Below, piece after piece: positions 18,894 to 27,056 of a DNA stretch of 53,590 bases (the stretch's first letter is position 1; the number at the start of each line of letters is the position of its first letter). Under the pieces are notes generated by a model. That model saw nothing but the letters and a program-made list of their open reading frames with translations, had not been told where the DNA came from and ran no database searches. The position numbers were made by a program, and so were the translations under genes. This DNA comes from Paenibacillus profundus (GTDB taxonomy: Bacteria > Bacillota > Bacilli > Paenibacillales > Paenibacillaceae): positions 1 to 53,590 of the forward strand of contig NZ_JAJNBZ010000038.1 in the NCBI RefSeq assembly GCF_021369635.1, in the 5' to 3' direction.

Positions 18894-19590
18894 GTTTTAT
18901 GGCATCGGGACAGGTCCGGGAGATAGCGAGCTATTGACGATGAAAGCCGTTCATACTCTGGAAAAGCTGGATGTGCTCTATACGCCTGAAGCGAAAAAAG
19001 GCGGAGCCAGCCTTGCGCTGAAGATCGTTTCTCCTTATTTGCCGGAGAGTCTGACGGTGAAGCAGCGCCATTTTCCAATGACTTACAATCAGGAGGAAAA
19101 GGAGCAGGCATGGGAACGCATCGCTGCGGAGATTAAAGCGGATGTTTTGTCGGGCAAGAATGCCGGATTTATTACGCTGGGAGATCCGATGATATATAGC
19201 ACGTACAGCTACTTGCTGGAGCTGCTGCGGGCGGAGATAGAGACGGAGACGATTGCGGGGATTTCCTCGTTCTCCTATATGGCCTCGCGTGTCAGCTGGC
19301 CGCTTGTTATGGATGAGGAATCACTGGCGGTCATTCCGGTCACTTCCGGGGAGGATGCGCTTCATCAGGCGCTGACCGGCTTTGACACGATTGTATTGAT
19401 GAAGGCAGCGAGTAATATGCCGCTGGTGCTCCGGCTTCTGGAGCAGCACCAATTGCTGGAGAAGGCGGTGCTTGTCAGTGATGCATCCATGGCTTCCGAA
19501 AAGATTACGTACGGGTTGAACCAGCTTCATGGGGATGAAAAGCTTTCCTATTTCTCCACGATTATTGTGAAAACTGATAAACTTCGTTAA
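18886..19590 (+). CDS. cbiL: Cobalt-factor-II (precorrin-2) C20-methyltransferase CbiL
   Basis: 234 aa. Adds the C20 methyl to cobalt-factor II. The SAM loop GIGTGPGDSELLTMKAVHTL is at residues 5-24. Further blocks are DVLYTPEAKKGGASLALKI, FITLGDPMIYSTYSYLLE, IAGISSFSYMASRVSWPLV and IVLMKAASNMPLVLRLL. GGAGATGG precedes the ATG, inside the cbiK end. It is the last enzyme of the corrin-ring part of the operon. Confidence 0.95.
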   Translation: MAKFYGIGTGPGDSELLTMKAVHTLEKLDVLYTPEAKKGGASLALKIVSPYLPESLTVKQRHFPMTYNQEEKEQAWERIAAEIKADVLSGKNAGFITLGDPMIYSTYSYLLELLRAEIETETIAGISSFSYMASRVSWPLVMDEESLAVIPVTSGEDALHQALTGFDTIVLMKAASNMPLVLRLLEQHQLLEKAVLVSDASMASEKITYGLNQLHGDEKLSYFSTIIVKTDKLR

Positions 19591-19673
19591 GCGTAATGAA
19601 ATGCCGGCAAAAAAATGAGTCGCCATCTCTCTAAAACGTAATAATTACACATAAAAATGCTGAAGGTTGTGAA

Positions 19674-20750
19674 ATGATGAAAGAACCGGCAGACTTCCGC
19701 CGCCGCTCCTTCTTTTTTACGGCCATTCTATTGGCGCTGACGGCGGGGCTCGTCTTATCGATTACAGTCGCGGTGATGCTGGGGCCTGTGCCGATCGCGC
19801 CTGCAACGGTCTGGAAAATTGCCTTCTCCCATATGCCGGGATTCAATGGATGGATCGAGGAGACGTGGGACACGGGACAGGGGCATATCATCTGGGATAT
19901 TCGTTTTCCGCGCGTGCTGCTTGGCGTCGTCGTCGGAGCGGGGCTGTCCGTTGCCGGTACCGCCATTCAAGCGCTTATGCGCAATTCCTTGGCTGACCCG
20001 TACATACTCGGCGTGTCGTCGGGGGCGTCTGCGGCGGCCACGCTTGTTATTCTGTTCGGCGCGTTCCGCTTCTTCGGCCAATATGCGCTTTCCATATCCG
20101 CCTTTCTTGGTTCGCTTGCCGTGATGGCCATCGTTATGGTTCTGGCTCGCGTGGGGGGCAGGATGGCAACGAGCCGGCTTTTATTGTCGGGAATCGCGGT
20201 TTCCATGATGATGTCGGCCATCACCAATTTGATCGTGACGATGGCGCCTCGCGAAGAAGGTATTCGCTCGGCGATGTATTGGATGATGGGAAGCCTGACG
20301 GGGGCCAAGTGGGAGTATTTGACGCTCCCGGCCTTGATCGTGATTGCCGGAACGAGCTTTTTGCTTGTTCAGTACCGGGCACTGAACGCCTTGCTGATGG
20401 GGGAGGAGGCGGCGCTTACACTTGGCGTCAATCTCCATGCCTTCCGCAAATGGCTGGTCGTTGTGGTCGCTCTGTTGACGGGAACGATTGTGTCCGTGAG
20501 CGGCGCGATCGGCTTTGTCGGCTTGATGATACCCCATATCGTGCGGCTCATGGTCGGTTCGGATCATCGCCGCGTTCTCCCGGTCAGCCTATTGCTGGGG
20601 GCCATCTTCATCGTATGGGCCGATGTGTTGGCGCGGCTTGTGCTGGCGCCCGAGGAATTGCCGATCGGCATTGTCACCGCTTTATGCGGAGGTCCTTTCT
20701 TTATATGGCTCTTGCGGCGGAACTCATATTCTTTTGGAGGCGGAATATGA
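19674..20750 (+). CDS. btuC: FecCD/BtuC family ABC transporter permease
   Basis: 358 aa with the ten-helix pattern of BtuC/FecCD proteins: the conserved IRFPRVLLGVVVGAGLSVAGTAIQALMRNSLADPYILGVSSGA segment after the first helix, and the ATP-subunit contact GAIGFVGLMIPHIVRLMVG with DVLARL downstream. Either ATG at 19674 or 19677 fits the GAAGG site. The gene follows cbiL by 83 bases with no terminator visible between them, so it is probably co-transcribed under the riboswitch. Context suggests B12/cobinamide import; the family also moves siderophores and heme. Confidence 0.87.
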   Translation: MMKEPADFRRRSFFFTAILLALTAGLVLSITVAVMLGPVPIAPATVWKIAFSHMPGFNGWIEETWDTGQGHIIWDIRFPRVLLGVVVGAGLSVAGTAIQALMRNSLADPYILGVSSGASAAATLVILFGAFRFFGQYALSISAFLGSLAVMAIVMVLARVGGRMATSRLLLSGIAVSMMMSAITNLIVTMAPREEGIRSAMYWMMGSLTGAKWEYLTLPALIVIAGTSFLLVQYRALNALLMGEEAALTLGVNLHAFRKWLVVVVALLTGTIVSVSGAIGFVGLMIPHIVRLMVGSDHRRVLPVSLLLGAIFIVWADVLARLVLAPEELPIGIVTALCGGPFFIWLLRRNSYSFGGGI

Positions 20751-21526
20751 ACGTCGAAGTGAAAGGCCTGTCGTTCAGTATTCAGGATAAAAGATTGATT
20801 GAATCGATATGCTTGGATGTGCGGGAAGGCGAGATGGTCGGCTTGATCGGTCCGAACGGCAGCGGGAAATCGACGCTGCTTAAAAATATATACCGTGTGC
20901 TGGAGCCCGATTCAGGCGAGATACTGCTGAACGGACAACGTGTCTCTCGGTTGCCGCAAAAGGAATTGGCCAGACAGTTGGCGGTGGTCGGCCAGGAGTC
21001 GTCCGCCGCGTTTGATTTTACGGTCCGCGACATCGTGATGATGGGACGCAGTCCGCATAAGAGAATGTTCGAAGCGGATTCGATGGAGGATTACGAGATT
21101 GTGGAGCAGGCGCTGACGCGCGTCGGCTTGCTGCATGCCGCGGGCAGCAGCTTCTCCAACTTGTCCGGCGGAGAAAAACAGCGCGTGCTGATTGCGAGGG
21201 CGCTGGCGCAGCAAGCCCGCGTTCTGATCTTGGACGAACCGACCAACCATCTGGATATCCGGTATCAGCTGCAGATGATGGATCTGGTAAAGGCGTTGAA
21301 GCTGACCTGTCTCGCCGCGCTGCATGATTTGAACATCGCAGCTTGCTACTGCGATCGCATCTATGTGCTGCAAGAAGGCCGGATGGCGGCTTCCGGAAGC
21401 CCTGAGCAAGTGATGCGGCCGGATCTGCTGTACGACGTGTTCGGGGTTAGGACAGAGATTGCAATCCATCCGTTGACGGGGAAACCGTCGATTACGTTTT
21501 TGCCGGACATGATCTCCAGCTTATGA
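20747..21526 (+). CDS. btuD: ABC transporter ATP-binding protein (BtuD/FecE type)
   Basis: 259 aa from the ATG at 20747 (ATGA overlap with the permease stop). Walker A GPNGSGKST near residue 37, Q-loop VGQESS, signature LSGGEKQR, Walker B RVLILDEPTNHLD, and switch His in ALHDLN. It powers the permease encoded just upstream. The iron/B12 subfamily is clear from the permease partner and the binding protein two genes on. Confidence 0.9.
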   Translation: MNVEVKGLSFSIQDKRLIESICLDVREGEMVGLIGPNGSGKSTLLKNIYRVLEPDSGEILLNGQRVSRLPQKELARQLAVVGQESSAAFDFTVRDIVMMGRSPHKRMFEADSMEDYEIVEQALTRVGLLHAAGSSFSNLSGGEKQRVLIARALAQQARVLILDEPTNHLDIRYQLQMMDLVKALKLTCLAALHDLNIAACYCDRIYVLQEGRMAASGSPEQVMRPDLLYDVFGVRTEIAIHPLTGKPSITFLPDMISSL

Positions 21527-21548
21527 CAAAGGAAGGGAGGCGAAGCCG

Positions 21549-22622
21549 ATGGCGATGACCCGATGCAGCTACTGCCAATTCATGTATGACGAGTGGTATG
21601 GCGATACGCGCAACGGCGTCCCTGCAGGCATCCCGCTCGAGGACTTGGCCGGTACGCTATGCTCCCGCTGCGGTATGCAGGGCATACGGCATGAATGGCA
21701 GCCGAGTCCGAAGTACGAGGGGCAGGAGGCGGAATATTATGACCAGTTCGCCGGGAAAGCGGGGATTGCGTTCTACAGACATTGGTTGGAGCAAGCGGCA
21801 GAACCGCCGAGCGTGCTGGAGCTTGGCGTCGGCACCGGACGCCTGGCGGTAGAGCTGGCCGGCCGGGCTGCCTGCTACTGCGGCATCGATTGGAGTCCCC
21901 TGATGATTAAGGTTGCGGATTCAAAGCGCAAGCGCATGTTCAAAGAGGAAGCGGAGCAGCGGCTGCAACTGGTGGAAGAGGACGTTCTCACGTTTCGCGC
22001 TGCCGGCACCTATACCCATGTACTGTGCCCGGACGGGTTATTGCAGCATTTTACGCAGATGGAGGAGCATATTGCTCTACTGCGCAATATTCATCGTTGT
22101 TTGCAGGCAGGAGGCTGGATCGCCGTAGATCTGCTCCTGCCTCCAGGCGGCGCCGCTTGGCAGACGCTGGAGCGCAAGCGCGTGCAGCCGCATAAGCTCG
22201 TTCATCGCCGGATCGACGGGGCAACCTCATTGTCCCGGCAGCTCTTTCATTGCGCCATCGCTTACGAGACTTATATCGACGGTGCCATGGAATCCCGGTA
22301 CTTGGTTGAACGCGAATATGCGCTGATGACGCCCAAAGAAGCCGTACTGCTGCTCGCTTCGGAAGGATTTGAAGTGACCCGGATCATCCAGAATTACGGC
22401 TTGTCCACGCCGTGGCGAACAGCGCTTCCACCGGGAGTCAACGATAGAGGGATCGAGCCGGATGCCGGAGAGACGATAGAGGAGGCGATCGCGGCAGGGA
22501 AGTGTGTGCATCCGCATCGTGAGAATGCATGGGTGGACGGCGGATATCCGCTAGGCGGCGTGATGCCGGATCTATCGCCCGATGCCTCGGCAACGATGAC
22601 GTTGATTGCCCGGAAGAAATGA
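21549..22622 (+). CDS. Rubredoxin-like domain fused to a class I SAM-dependent methyltransferase
   Basis: 357 aa. Residues 1-45 look like a rubredoxin: Cys6-x2-Cys9, then YDEWYGDTRNGVPAGIPLEDL, then Cys38-x2-Cys41-Gly. This has the same order and spacing as the rubredoxin consensus (CxxC..YDP..GD..NGI.PGT.FEDL..CP.CG), although the tryptophan before the third Cys is missing. Residues ~85-210 are a Rossmann methyltransferase: VLELGVGTGRLAVELAG (SAM motif I), YCGIDWSPLMIKVAD, and CPDGLLQHF. It lies between the ATPase and binding-protein genes of the transporter, with a GGAAGGGAGG site. Substrate unknown; a role in cobalt, iron or corrinoid handling is an inference from position only. Confidence 0.75.
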   Translation: MAMTRCSYCQFMYDEWYGDTRNGVPAGIPLEDLAGTLCSRCGMQGIRHEWQPSPKYEGQEAEYYDQFAGKAGIAFYRHWLEQAAEPPSVLELGVGTGRLAVELAGRAACYCGIDWSPLMIKVADSKRKRMFKEEAEQRLQLVEEDVLTFRAAGTYTHVLCPDGLLQHFTQMEEHIALLRNIHRCLQAGGWIAVDLLLPPGGAAWQTLERKRVQPHKLVHRRIDGATSLSRQLFHCAIAYETYIDGAMESRYLVEREYALMTPKEAVLLLASEGFEVTRIIQNYGLSTPWRTALPPGVNDRGIEPDAGETIEEAIAAGKCVHPHRENAWVDGGYPLGGVMPDLSPDASATMTLIARKK

Positions 22623-22656
22623 CAGATGACGAACGAATAGACGGAGGAAAGATTGT

Positions 22657-23673
22657 ATGAATCGGAGAACGTTCACCAATAGGTTTCTACTGCTAGGGAT
22701 GACCATGATGCTCGTACTGCTGTCGGCATGCGGCAGTCCGGAACAGCCAGATGCGAAGCGCCAGGCGCAAGCTCAGCAGCCGGCGACGCAAGTGTCCGAG
22801 AGCAGACCGGTCGAGCTTGAAAATATGGGGGAGAAGCTGAGCTTCCCGGACGCGCCGAAGCGGGTAGTCACGCTGAACCAGCATGCGACCGAAGTGATGC
22901 TGGCGCTCGGTCTGGAAGAATCGATGGTAGGAACGGCTTATCTCGACGACAGCATCCTGCCCGAATTCAAGGAGAAATACGACAAGATTCCGGTTCTCGC
23001 GGACAAATATCCATCGAAAGAAGTGTTCTTGTCGGTATCTCCCGATTTCGCCTATGCGGGATGGAAGAGCGCATTTGGAGAGAAAGCGCTTGGCTCGCGG
23101 GCGGATCTTGCCGATCAGGGCGTGCTGACTTATGTGCAGGAATCATCTAACAAGGCAGCGCCGACGCTGGAGGATGTGTATCAGGACATCTTGAGTATCG
23201 GGCGCATCTTCCGTGTGGAAGACAAAGCTGAAGCGGTCGTGAACGACATCCGCAAGAAGCTGGAAGACATCCAGGCGCAAATCGGCAGCGTGAGCGAGCC
23301 GCTTAACGTATTCGTTTTCGATAGCGGGGAAGACAAGGCGTTTACGGCAGCCAATACGTATTTGACCAGCTTGATTGCCAAGGTTGGCGGTAAAAACATT
23401 TTCGACGATATCGATAAAGGATGGGCCGAGGTCAGTTGGGAGGAAGTGGTGAACCGCGACCCGGATGTCATTGTCATTGTCGATTATGGCGACACGACGG
23501 CCGAACAGAAGCAAGAGTTGCTCTTGAACAAAGCGCCGCTTGCCGATGTGAAGGCGATTAAAGACAAGCGATTTATCGTGCTGCCGCTCTCGGCGGCTGC
23601 GGAGGGCATTCGCGCGCCGATAGCTTTACAGACGCTCGCTGCCGGCTTGTATCCGAATAAAGTGCAGCCATAA
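22657..23673 (+). CDS. btuF: Lipoprotein substrate-binding protein of the B12/iron-type ABC transporter
   Basis: 338 aa. Lipoprotein signal with lipobox LLSAC, lipidated Cys25, so it is anchored outside the membrane. The mature part is a class III (helical-backbone) binding protein: APKRVVTLNQHATEVMLALGLEESMVGTAYLD, later VSPDFAYAGWKSAF and NRDPDVIVIVDYG. It shares the operon with the permease and ATPase. The ligand is inferred as a corrinoid because of the cobalamin operon; an iron chelate is possible. Confidence 0.85.
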   Translation: MNRRTFTNRFLLLGMTMMLVLLSACGSPEQPDAKRQAQAQQPATQVSESRPVELENMGEKLSFPDAPKRVVTLNQHATEVMLALGLEESMVGTAYLDDSILPEFKEKYDKIPVLADKYPSKEVFLSVSPDFAYAGWKSAFGEKALGSRADLADQGVLTYVQESSNKAAPTLEDVYQDILSIGRIFRVEDKAEAVVNDIRKKLEDIQAQIGSVSEPLNVFVFDSGEDKAFTAANTYLTSLIAKVGGKNIFDDIDKGWAEVSWEEVVNRDPDVIVIVDYGDTTAEQKQELLLNKAPLADVKAIKDKRFIVLPLSAAAEGIRAPIALQTLAAGLYPNKVQP

Positions 23674-23700
23674 AAAGCAGCAGGGGGAAGGAGAAAATTC

Positions 23701-24063
23701 ATGGCAACATGGAATTTGGAGGAGACCCGCCATCATCTGCTGATATGCAACGGCGGCAGCTGCATGAAGCAGCAGGCCGATGAAGTGACGCAAGCGATCC
23801 GGGATGAAATCGCGGCGCTTGGAGCGAAACAGCAGATTCATACGACACGCACCCGCTGCAATGGCCGCTGTGCGGACGCCTGTGTCGTCATCGCCTATCC
23901 GGAAGGGGTCTGGTATAAGGAGATGACTCCGGAGCGGGGAAGGGAACTGGTGCGCAAGCAGCTGGCAGGCGAGCGGCTGGAGGAGCATATGGTCTATTCG
24001 TACGATCGCCGCTTCATCGCTACCGGCCTCTCTGTGGCTGGAAAAGAAAAAGCACCGAGCTAG
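23701..24063 (+). CDS. Thioredoxin-like [2Fe-2S] ferredoxin domain protein
   Basis: 120 aa. Cysteines at 16, 21, 53, 57 and 61 (LLICNGGSC ... RTRCNGRCADAC), the arrangement of thioredoxin-fold 2Fe-2S ferredoxins. The remainder carries VVIAYPEGVWYKEMTPERGRELV, typical of this family. It ends the cobalamin gene block, 27 bases after the binding-protein gene and with its own GGGGGAAGGAG site. It may donate electrons for corrin reduction steps or for cobalt reduction; that is inference. Small Fe-S proteins accompany corrin genes in other Firmicutes. Confidence 0.8.
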   Translation: MATWNLEETRHHLLICNGGSCMKQQADEVTQAIRDEIAALGAKQQIHTTRTRCNGRCADACVVIAYPEGVWYKEMTPERGRELVRKQLAGERLEEHMVYSYDRRFIATGLSVAGKEKAPS

Positions 24064-24163
24064 CCATTGCAATGGCCGAGTCGGATCCATCTTAGGCAAT
24101 GTTCAGGACGTTGCCGTCTTTATGAGGGATCATGACACATGCCTGTCATAGTCCGCCTCCACA

Positions 24164-24195
24164 AGCCCAGGATCAGCTCCTGGGCTGCCGTTTTA
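24164..24195 (+). terminator. Probable end of the cobalamin operon transcript
   Basis: Perfect 9-bp stem AGCCCAGGA/TCCTGGGCT (24164-24172 with 24178-24186), then GCCGTTTTA. It lies 100 bases after the ferredoxin gene. The T run is short but it is the first strong hairpin after 14 kb of operon. Confidence 0.6.
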
Positions 24196-24227
24196 TATAT
24201 GGAAATCATGCGGCCACCGGCATCGGC

Positions 24228-24350
24228 TCAGTCGATCATGCGGTTGATCTCGTCCACGATCAGTTGTGGTGCGCTGAACATGACGAGGTGGCCGGATTGA
24301 GCAGCCTCGATCCATCGTCCGTTGGCCAAGGCAACTCCCCCCGGAAGGCC
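24228..24350 (-). pseudogene. C-terminal remnant of an alpha/beta hydrolase
   Basis: Minus-strand frame of about 40 codons ending at a TGA at 24228-24230, reading ANGRWIEAAQSGHLVMFSAP and then QLIVDEINRMID. This resembles the C-terminus of alpha/beta hydrolases, where the Gly-His holds the catalytic histidine. An in-frame stop lies just upstream and no start or nucleophile region remains. The stretch 24064-24708 holds no other gene apart from the hairpin and the promoter annotated here. Confidence 0.4.
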
Positions 24351-24620
24351 TGCTTACTTTCTTTTATGCGGTCGAGGCGATGTATGAGGATGAAGAATTC
24401 TATAACAACCCTGCAACGTGCAGCGTTATTTATTCTACTCCTAAGCGGTTGGGCGGATTGCGACGCACATTCACCCGTCGGGTTAGCTGCGAGCGCCGCG
24501 GCTCGTTCCAACAGGTCTGAATGACCTATGGAGTGCCGCTCTTTTTATATTGATTCTATTGAGAGACTTGTCAGACGAGGCGAATTCCGTCTATAAACCT
24601 ATAAAAAATAAAATTAAAGA

Positions 24621-24649
24621 TTTACAATATATTATATTTTTGCTATATT
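24621..24649 (+). promoter_or_regulatory. Sigma-A promoter of the small secreted protein gene
   Basis: TTTACA (24621-24626), 17-base spacer, TATATT (24644-24649) in an AT-rich stretch, 60 bases ahead of the GTG start at 24709. Confidence 0.6.
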
Positions 24650-24708
24650 AAAGAACATGAAATATCCATATATTTCATCAATTACAAATATTTAAGGAGT
24701 GATACAAA

Positions 24709-25098
24709 GTGAAGAAGTTTCTGATCTCCCTGTCAGTGTTGGCCGCTCTCGCTGCGGCTTCGCCGTCGTATGCTTCTCCTGCCCCTGTTCCTGTTGTCTC
24801 TGCCGAACCCGTAGTTCAAGAAGGACAGCAATTCATCAAGTACTATTCGCTGCGGCCGAATGAACTCAGTCCATGGGAAGGGGTCTATCTGAAGAAAGGC
24901 CAGCAACTAACTATTTATGCTCAAGGCAGCTACTCCTACTATTCGGTGTATGATTCAAGCTATCATCTCGGCGCTTTTTTCAATAGCAACGTAGGAAGAA
25001 TTTTCACTGCGACAGAAGACGGCTATCTTTATATTCAATTTGCCGCCTCATCTTCGTATACGATGAATTACTTCACGGTTACATACAAGATCAGCTGA
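24709..25098 (+). CDS. Small secreted protein of unknown function
   Basis: 129 aa starting with GTG at 24709, 9 bases after AAGGAG. Sec signal peptide MKKFLISLSVLAALAAASPSYA with cleavage near residue 22. The mature ~105 residues are Tyr/Ser-rich beta-strand sequence (YLKKGQQLTIYAQGSYSYYSVYDSSY, EDGYLYIQFAASSS), resembling a jelly-roll or carbohydrate-contact sandwich. No catalytic motif. It has its own promoter and terminator. I do not recognise the family. Confidence 0.7.
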   Translation: MKKFLISLSVLAALAAASPSYASPAPVPVVSAEPVVQEGQQFIKYYSLRPNELSPWEGVYLKKGQQLTIYAQGSYSYYSVYDSSYHLGAFFNSNVGRIFTATEDGYLYIQFAASSSYTMNYFTVTYKIS

Positions 25099-25160
25099 TA
25101 GAAGACTAGAGGATGGTTAGGCTGCATGAAGCAACGTGCAGCTTGCCGCCAATGACCAGA

Positions 25161-25193
25161 AGGTGAGTCAGGGATGCCCTGATTCACCTTTTA
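25161..25193 (+). terminator. Terminator of the small secreted protein gene
   Basis: Stem AGGTGAGTCAGGG/CCCTGATTCACCT (one G-T type mismatch) with a three-base loop at 25174-25176 and TTTT following. Confidence 0.85.
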
Positions 25194-25358
25194 TGTGCGC
25201 CCAGCATGGGGGGCATCGCTACGGTGGCTGTCCGGAATGGGCAAGTGCGATGGATTTATTTCTGCAAGGATTTCAGGATAATCTTCCTTTTATAAGCTGA
25301 ATAAGATATAATCGTTGGGGCTTATTTGTACATAAATCCTGTTGAGAGGGGAATATGG

Positions 25359-26750
25359 GTGAAGACTAGCAAATGGAATATGTTTAAGCGCAGCGTGGTC
25401 AGCGGTTTGGCAGTCTTGATCGCCATGCTCGGATTCGTCATACCGGCGCAAGCGAACGAAGGACCTGCGGCCGTTCCACAAATCAGTTCATGGTCGGTTA
25501 AAGTTCTGAACGAAGGGGAGAAGTACGGCATTTTTCCGCTTGCGTGGTACTATGACGGTACTTTTAAACAGCCGATCACGCAAGATAAGTTTCAATATCT
25601 GATCGAAGCGACTTCAGCCAAATTGGATGCGCTCGAATTAAAGAAAAAAGGGAAAGCCGTTGTACCGACTGGAACAAAGGAAATTACGAGAGAAACGGTA
25701 GTGAATGCTGTGTACGGCGTGTTGGCCCAGTATGAATTGCCTGAATCGCTAGAAATTGATAAGTACGAGCCAATCACGTTCTTGCAGAAGAAAGGCATTG
25801 TCAACGGAACGGACAAAGGGCTTGAGCTTGATAAGCCGAGCACGGTGGAGCAAGCGGCTGTAATCGCAAGTCGTCTTGTTGAATACACGTATGACGCTGT
25901 GGGAGGCGGAGCGAAGGGGCTTCTCTGGAAAGCAACGAAAGGGCAAAATACGCTCTACCTGTTAGGTTCGATTCATTTGGGTATTCCAGACATGTATCCC
26001 GTGCAAAAAAATGTAAGAGACGCATTTCAACAGTCCGATACATTATGGGTAGAAGTGAATTTGCAAGGCAACAAAGATATGGTGTATTTTCTTGAGTCGA
26101 TGGCGTACAGCGACGGCACGGCATTGAAAGATCATGTCTCTAAAGAAACATACGAAAAGCTGCATAAAGTTCTGGAGCAACTGAAATTGCCTAAGGATAC
26201 CTTTGACGCTTTCAAGCCTTGGGCAATCTCGAACAATCTCGTGCTGTCCAATATGACAGGTTCTTCTGAAGAAATGGCTCAGGCAGCAGCATTAGGCGTC
26301 GATATGTACTTTACGAGTTCGGCATTGTTAACTGGAAAGCCGATTCATGAGTTAGAAGGACTCAAGTTCCAAGCTGACCTCTTCAACAATGTGCCGGTTA
26401 CAGTGCAAGAAAAAGAATTAAACGAAGCGTTGGATCAAATCCTGACGCCGACAGGAAAGCCTGATGATGCGCTTGAGCAGTTTAAGCAATGGCAGCAGCT
26501 ATGGACCAAAGCTGAACTGGACCAATTCACCCAATCCTTCACGGGTTCGGAGGAAATGGTGAAGAGCGATTCAGCCCAAAGATTGTTCGGGGAACGGGAC
26601 AAAAATATGACGAAGAAGCTGATGGAACTATTGGATAAAGAAGGTTCTTCCACCCACTTTGTTGTCGTCGGAGCAGGGCACTTCGTTATCAAAGATATGA
26701 TTATCGATCAGTTAAAAGCGAAAGGTTACGACGTTCAGTTCATAAAATAA
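25359..26750 (+). CDS. Secreted TraB/GumN family protein with S-layer-homology-like N-terminus
   Basis: 463 aa from the GTG at 25359, 7 bases after GAGAGGGG; an upstream ATG at 25326 lacks a site. Signal peptide ends at QANE (VLIAMLGFVIPAQA). Residues ~40-190 hold SLH-like segments (LNEGEKYGIFP, ITQDKFQYLIEAT; LQKKGIVNGTDKGLELDKPS, VEQAAVIASRLVEY), which would tie it to the cell wall. Residues ~200-463 are a TraB/GumN domain with its two hallmark motifs: LLGSIHLG and VVVGAGHFV. Relatives in animals (TIKI) are metal-dependent proteases, so an extracytoplasmic protease-like role is possible. No partner genes are evident. Confidence 0.85.
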   Translation: MKTSKWNMFKRSVVSGLAVLIAMLGFVIPAQANEGPAAVPQISSWSVKVLNEGEKYGIFPLAWYYDGTFKQPITQDKFQYLIEATSAKLDALELKKKGKAVVPTGTKEITRETVVNAVYGVLAQYELPESLEIDKYEPITFLQKKGIVNGTDKGLELDKPSTVEQAAVIASRLVEYTYDAVGGGAKGLLWKATKGQNTLYLLGSIHLGIPDMYPVQKNVRDAFQQSDTLWVEVNLQGNKDMVYFLESMAYSDGTALKDHVSKETYEKLHKVLEQLKLPKDTFDAFKPWAISNNLVLSNMTGSSEEMAQAAALGVDMYFTSSALLTGKPIHELEGLKFQADLFNNVPVTVQEKELNEALDQILTPTGKPDDALEQFKQWQQLWTKAELDQFTQSFTGSEEMVKSDSAQRLFGERDKNMTKKLMELLDKEGSSTHFVVVGAGHFVIKDMIIDQLKAKGYDVQFIK

Positions 26751-26767
26751 AATAATACGACCATGAG

Positions 26768-26813
26768 AGGCTAATCCGCACGTTATGAACAATGACGCAG
26801 GGTTAGCCTTTCT
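26768..26813 (+). terminator. Terminator of the TraB-like gene
   Basis: Stem AGGCTAA/TTAGCCT (26768-26774 with 26803-26809) with a long loop and TTTCT tail, 17 bases after the stop. Confidence 0.7.
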
Positions 26814-26981
26814 GATTCGTACAACGCACAGAAAGGGACGAACGCCGCATGCCAAGCAAGATCGTGAGTGAGACGCTCGATTGTTCGCCCATACGTATTA
26901 TGATGAAGTTGCTGGATTGGTGCTGAGCGATGCCCGGCCCGATGATGATGCGCGGGAGATAGCGCCGATATTTATTGAAAA

Positions 26982-26996
26982 TGATAACTATTATCA
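26982..26996 (+). promoter_or_regulatory. Fur box (iron-responsive operator)
   Basis: TGATAACTATTATCA matches the 7-1-7 Bacillus Fur consensus TGATAATNATTATCA at all but one base. It lies 61 bases upstream of the AraC/binding-protein gene, implying repression by Fur when iron is sufficient. Confidence 0.85.
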
Positions 26997-27056
26997 ACTA
27001 TAATAAAAATGGTTGACCATTGATGTACAGGCGGATCAAGACTGCCGAGGAGTTGA

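Noticed and set aside
19591..19673. Second B12 riboswitch before btuC
   Set aside because: Only 83 bases and no B12 box or terminator, so the transporter genes most likely share the upstream riboswitch.
26850..27003. Plus-strand frame reading HTYYDEVAGLVLSDARPDDD and ending in the Fur box
   Set aside because: Short, no ribosome site, an in-frame stop just upstream, and no family recognised; more likely chance or an unidentifiable relic.
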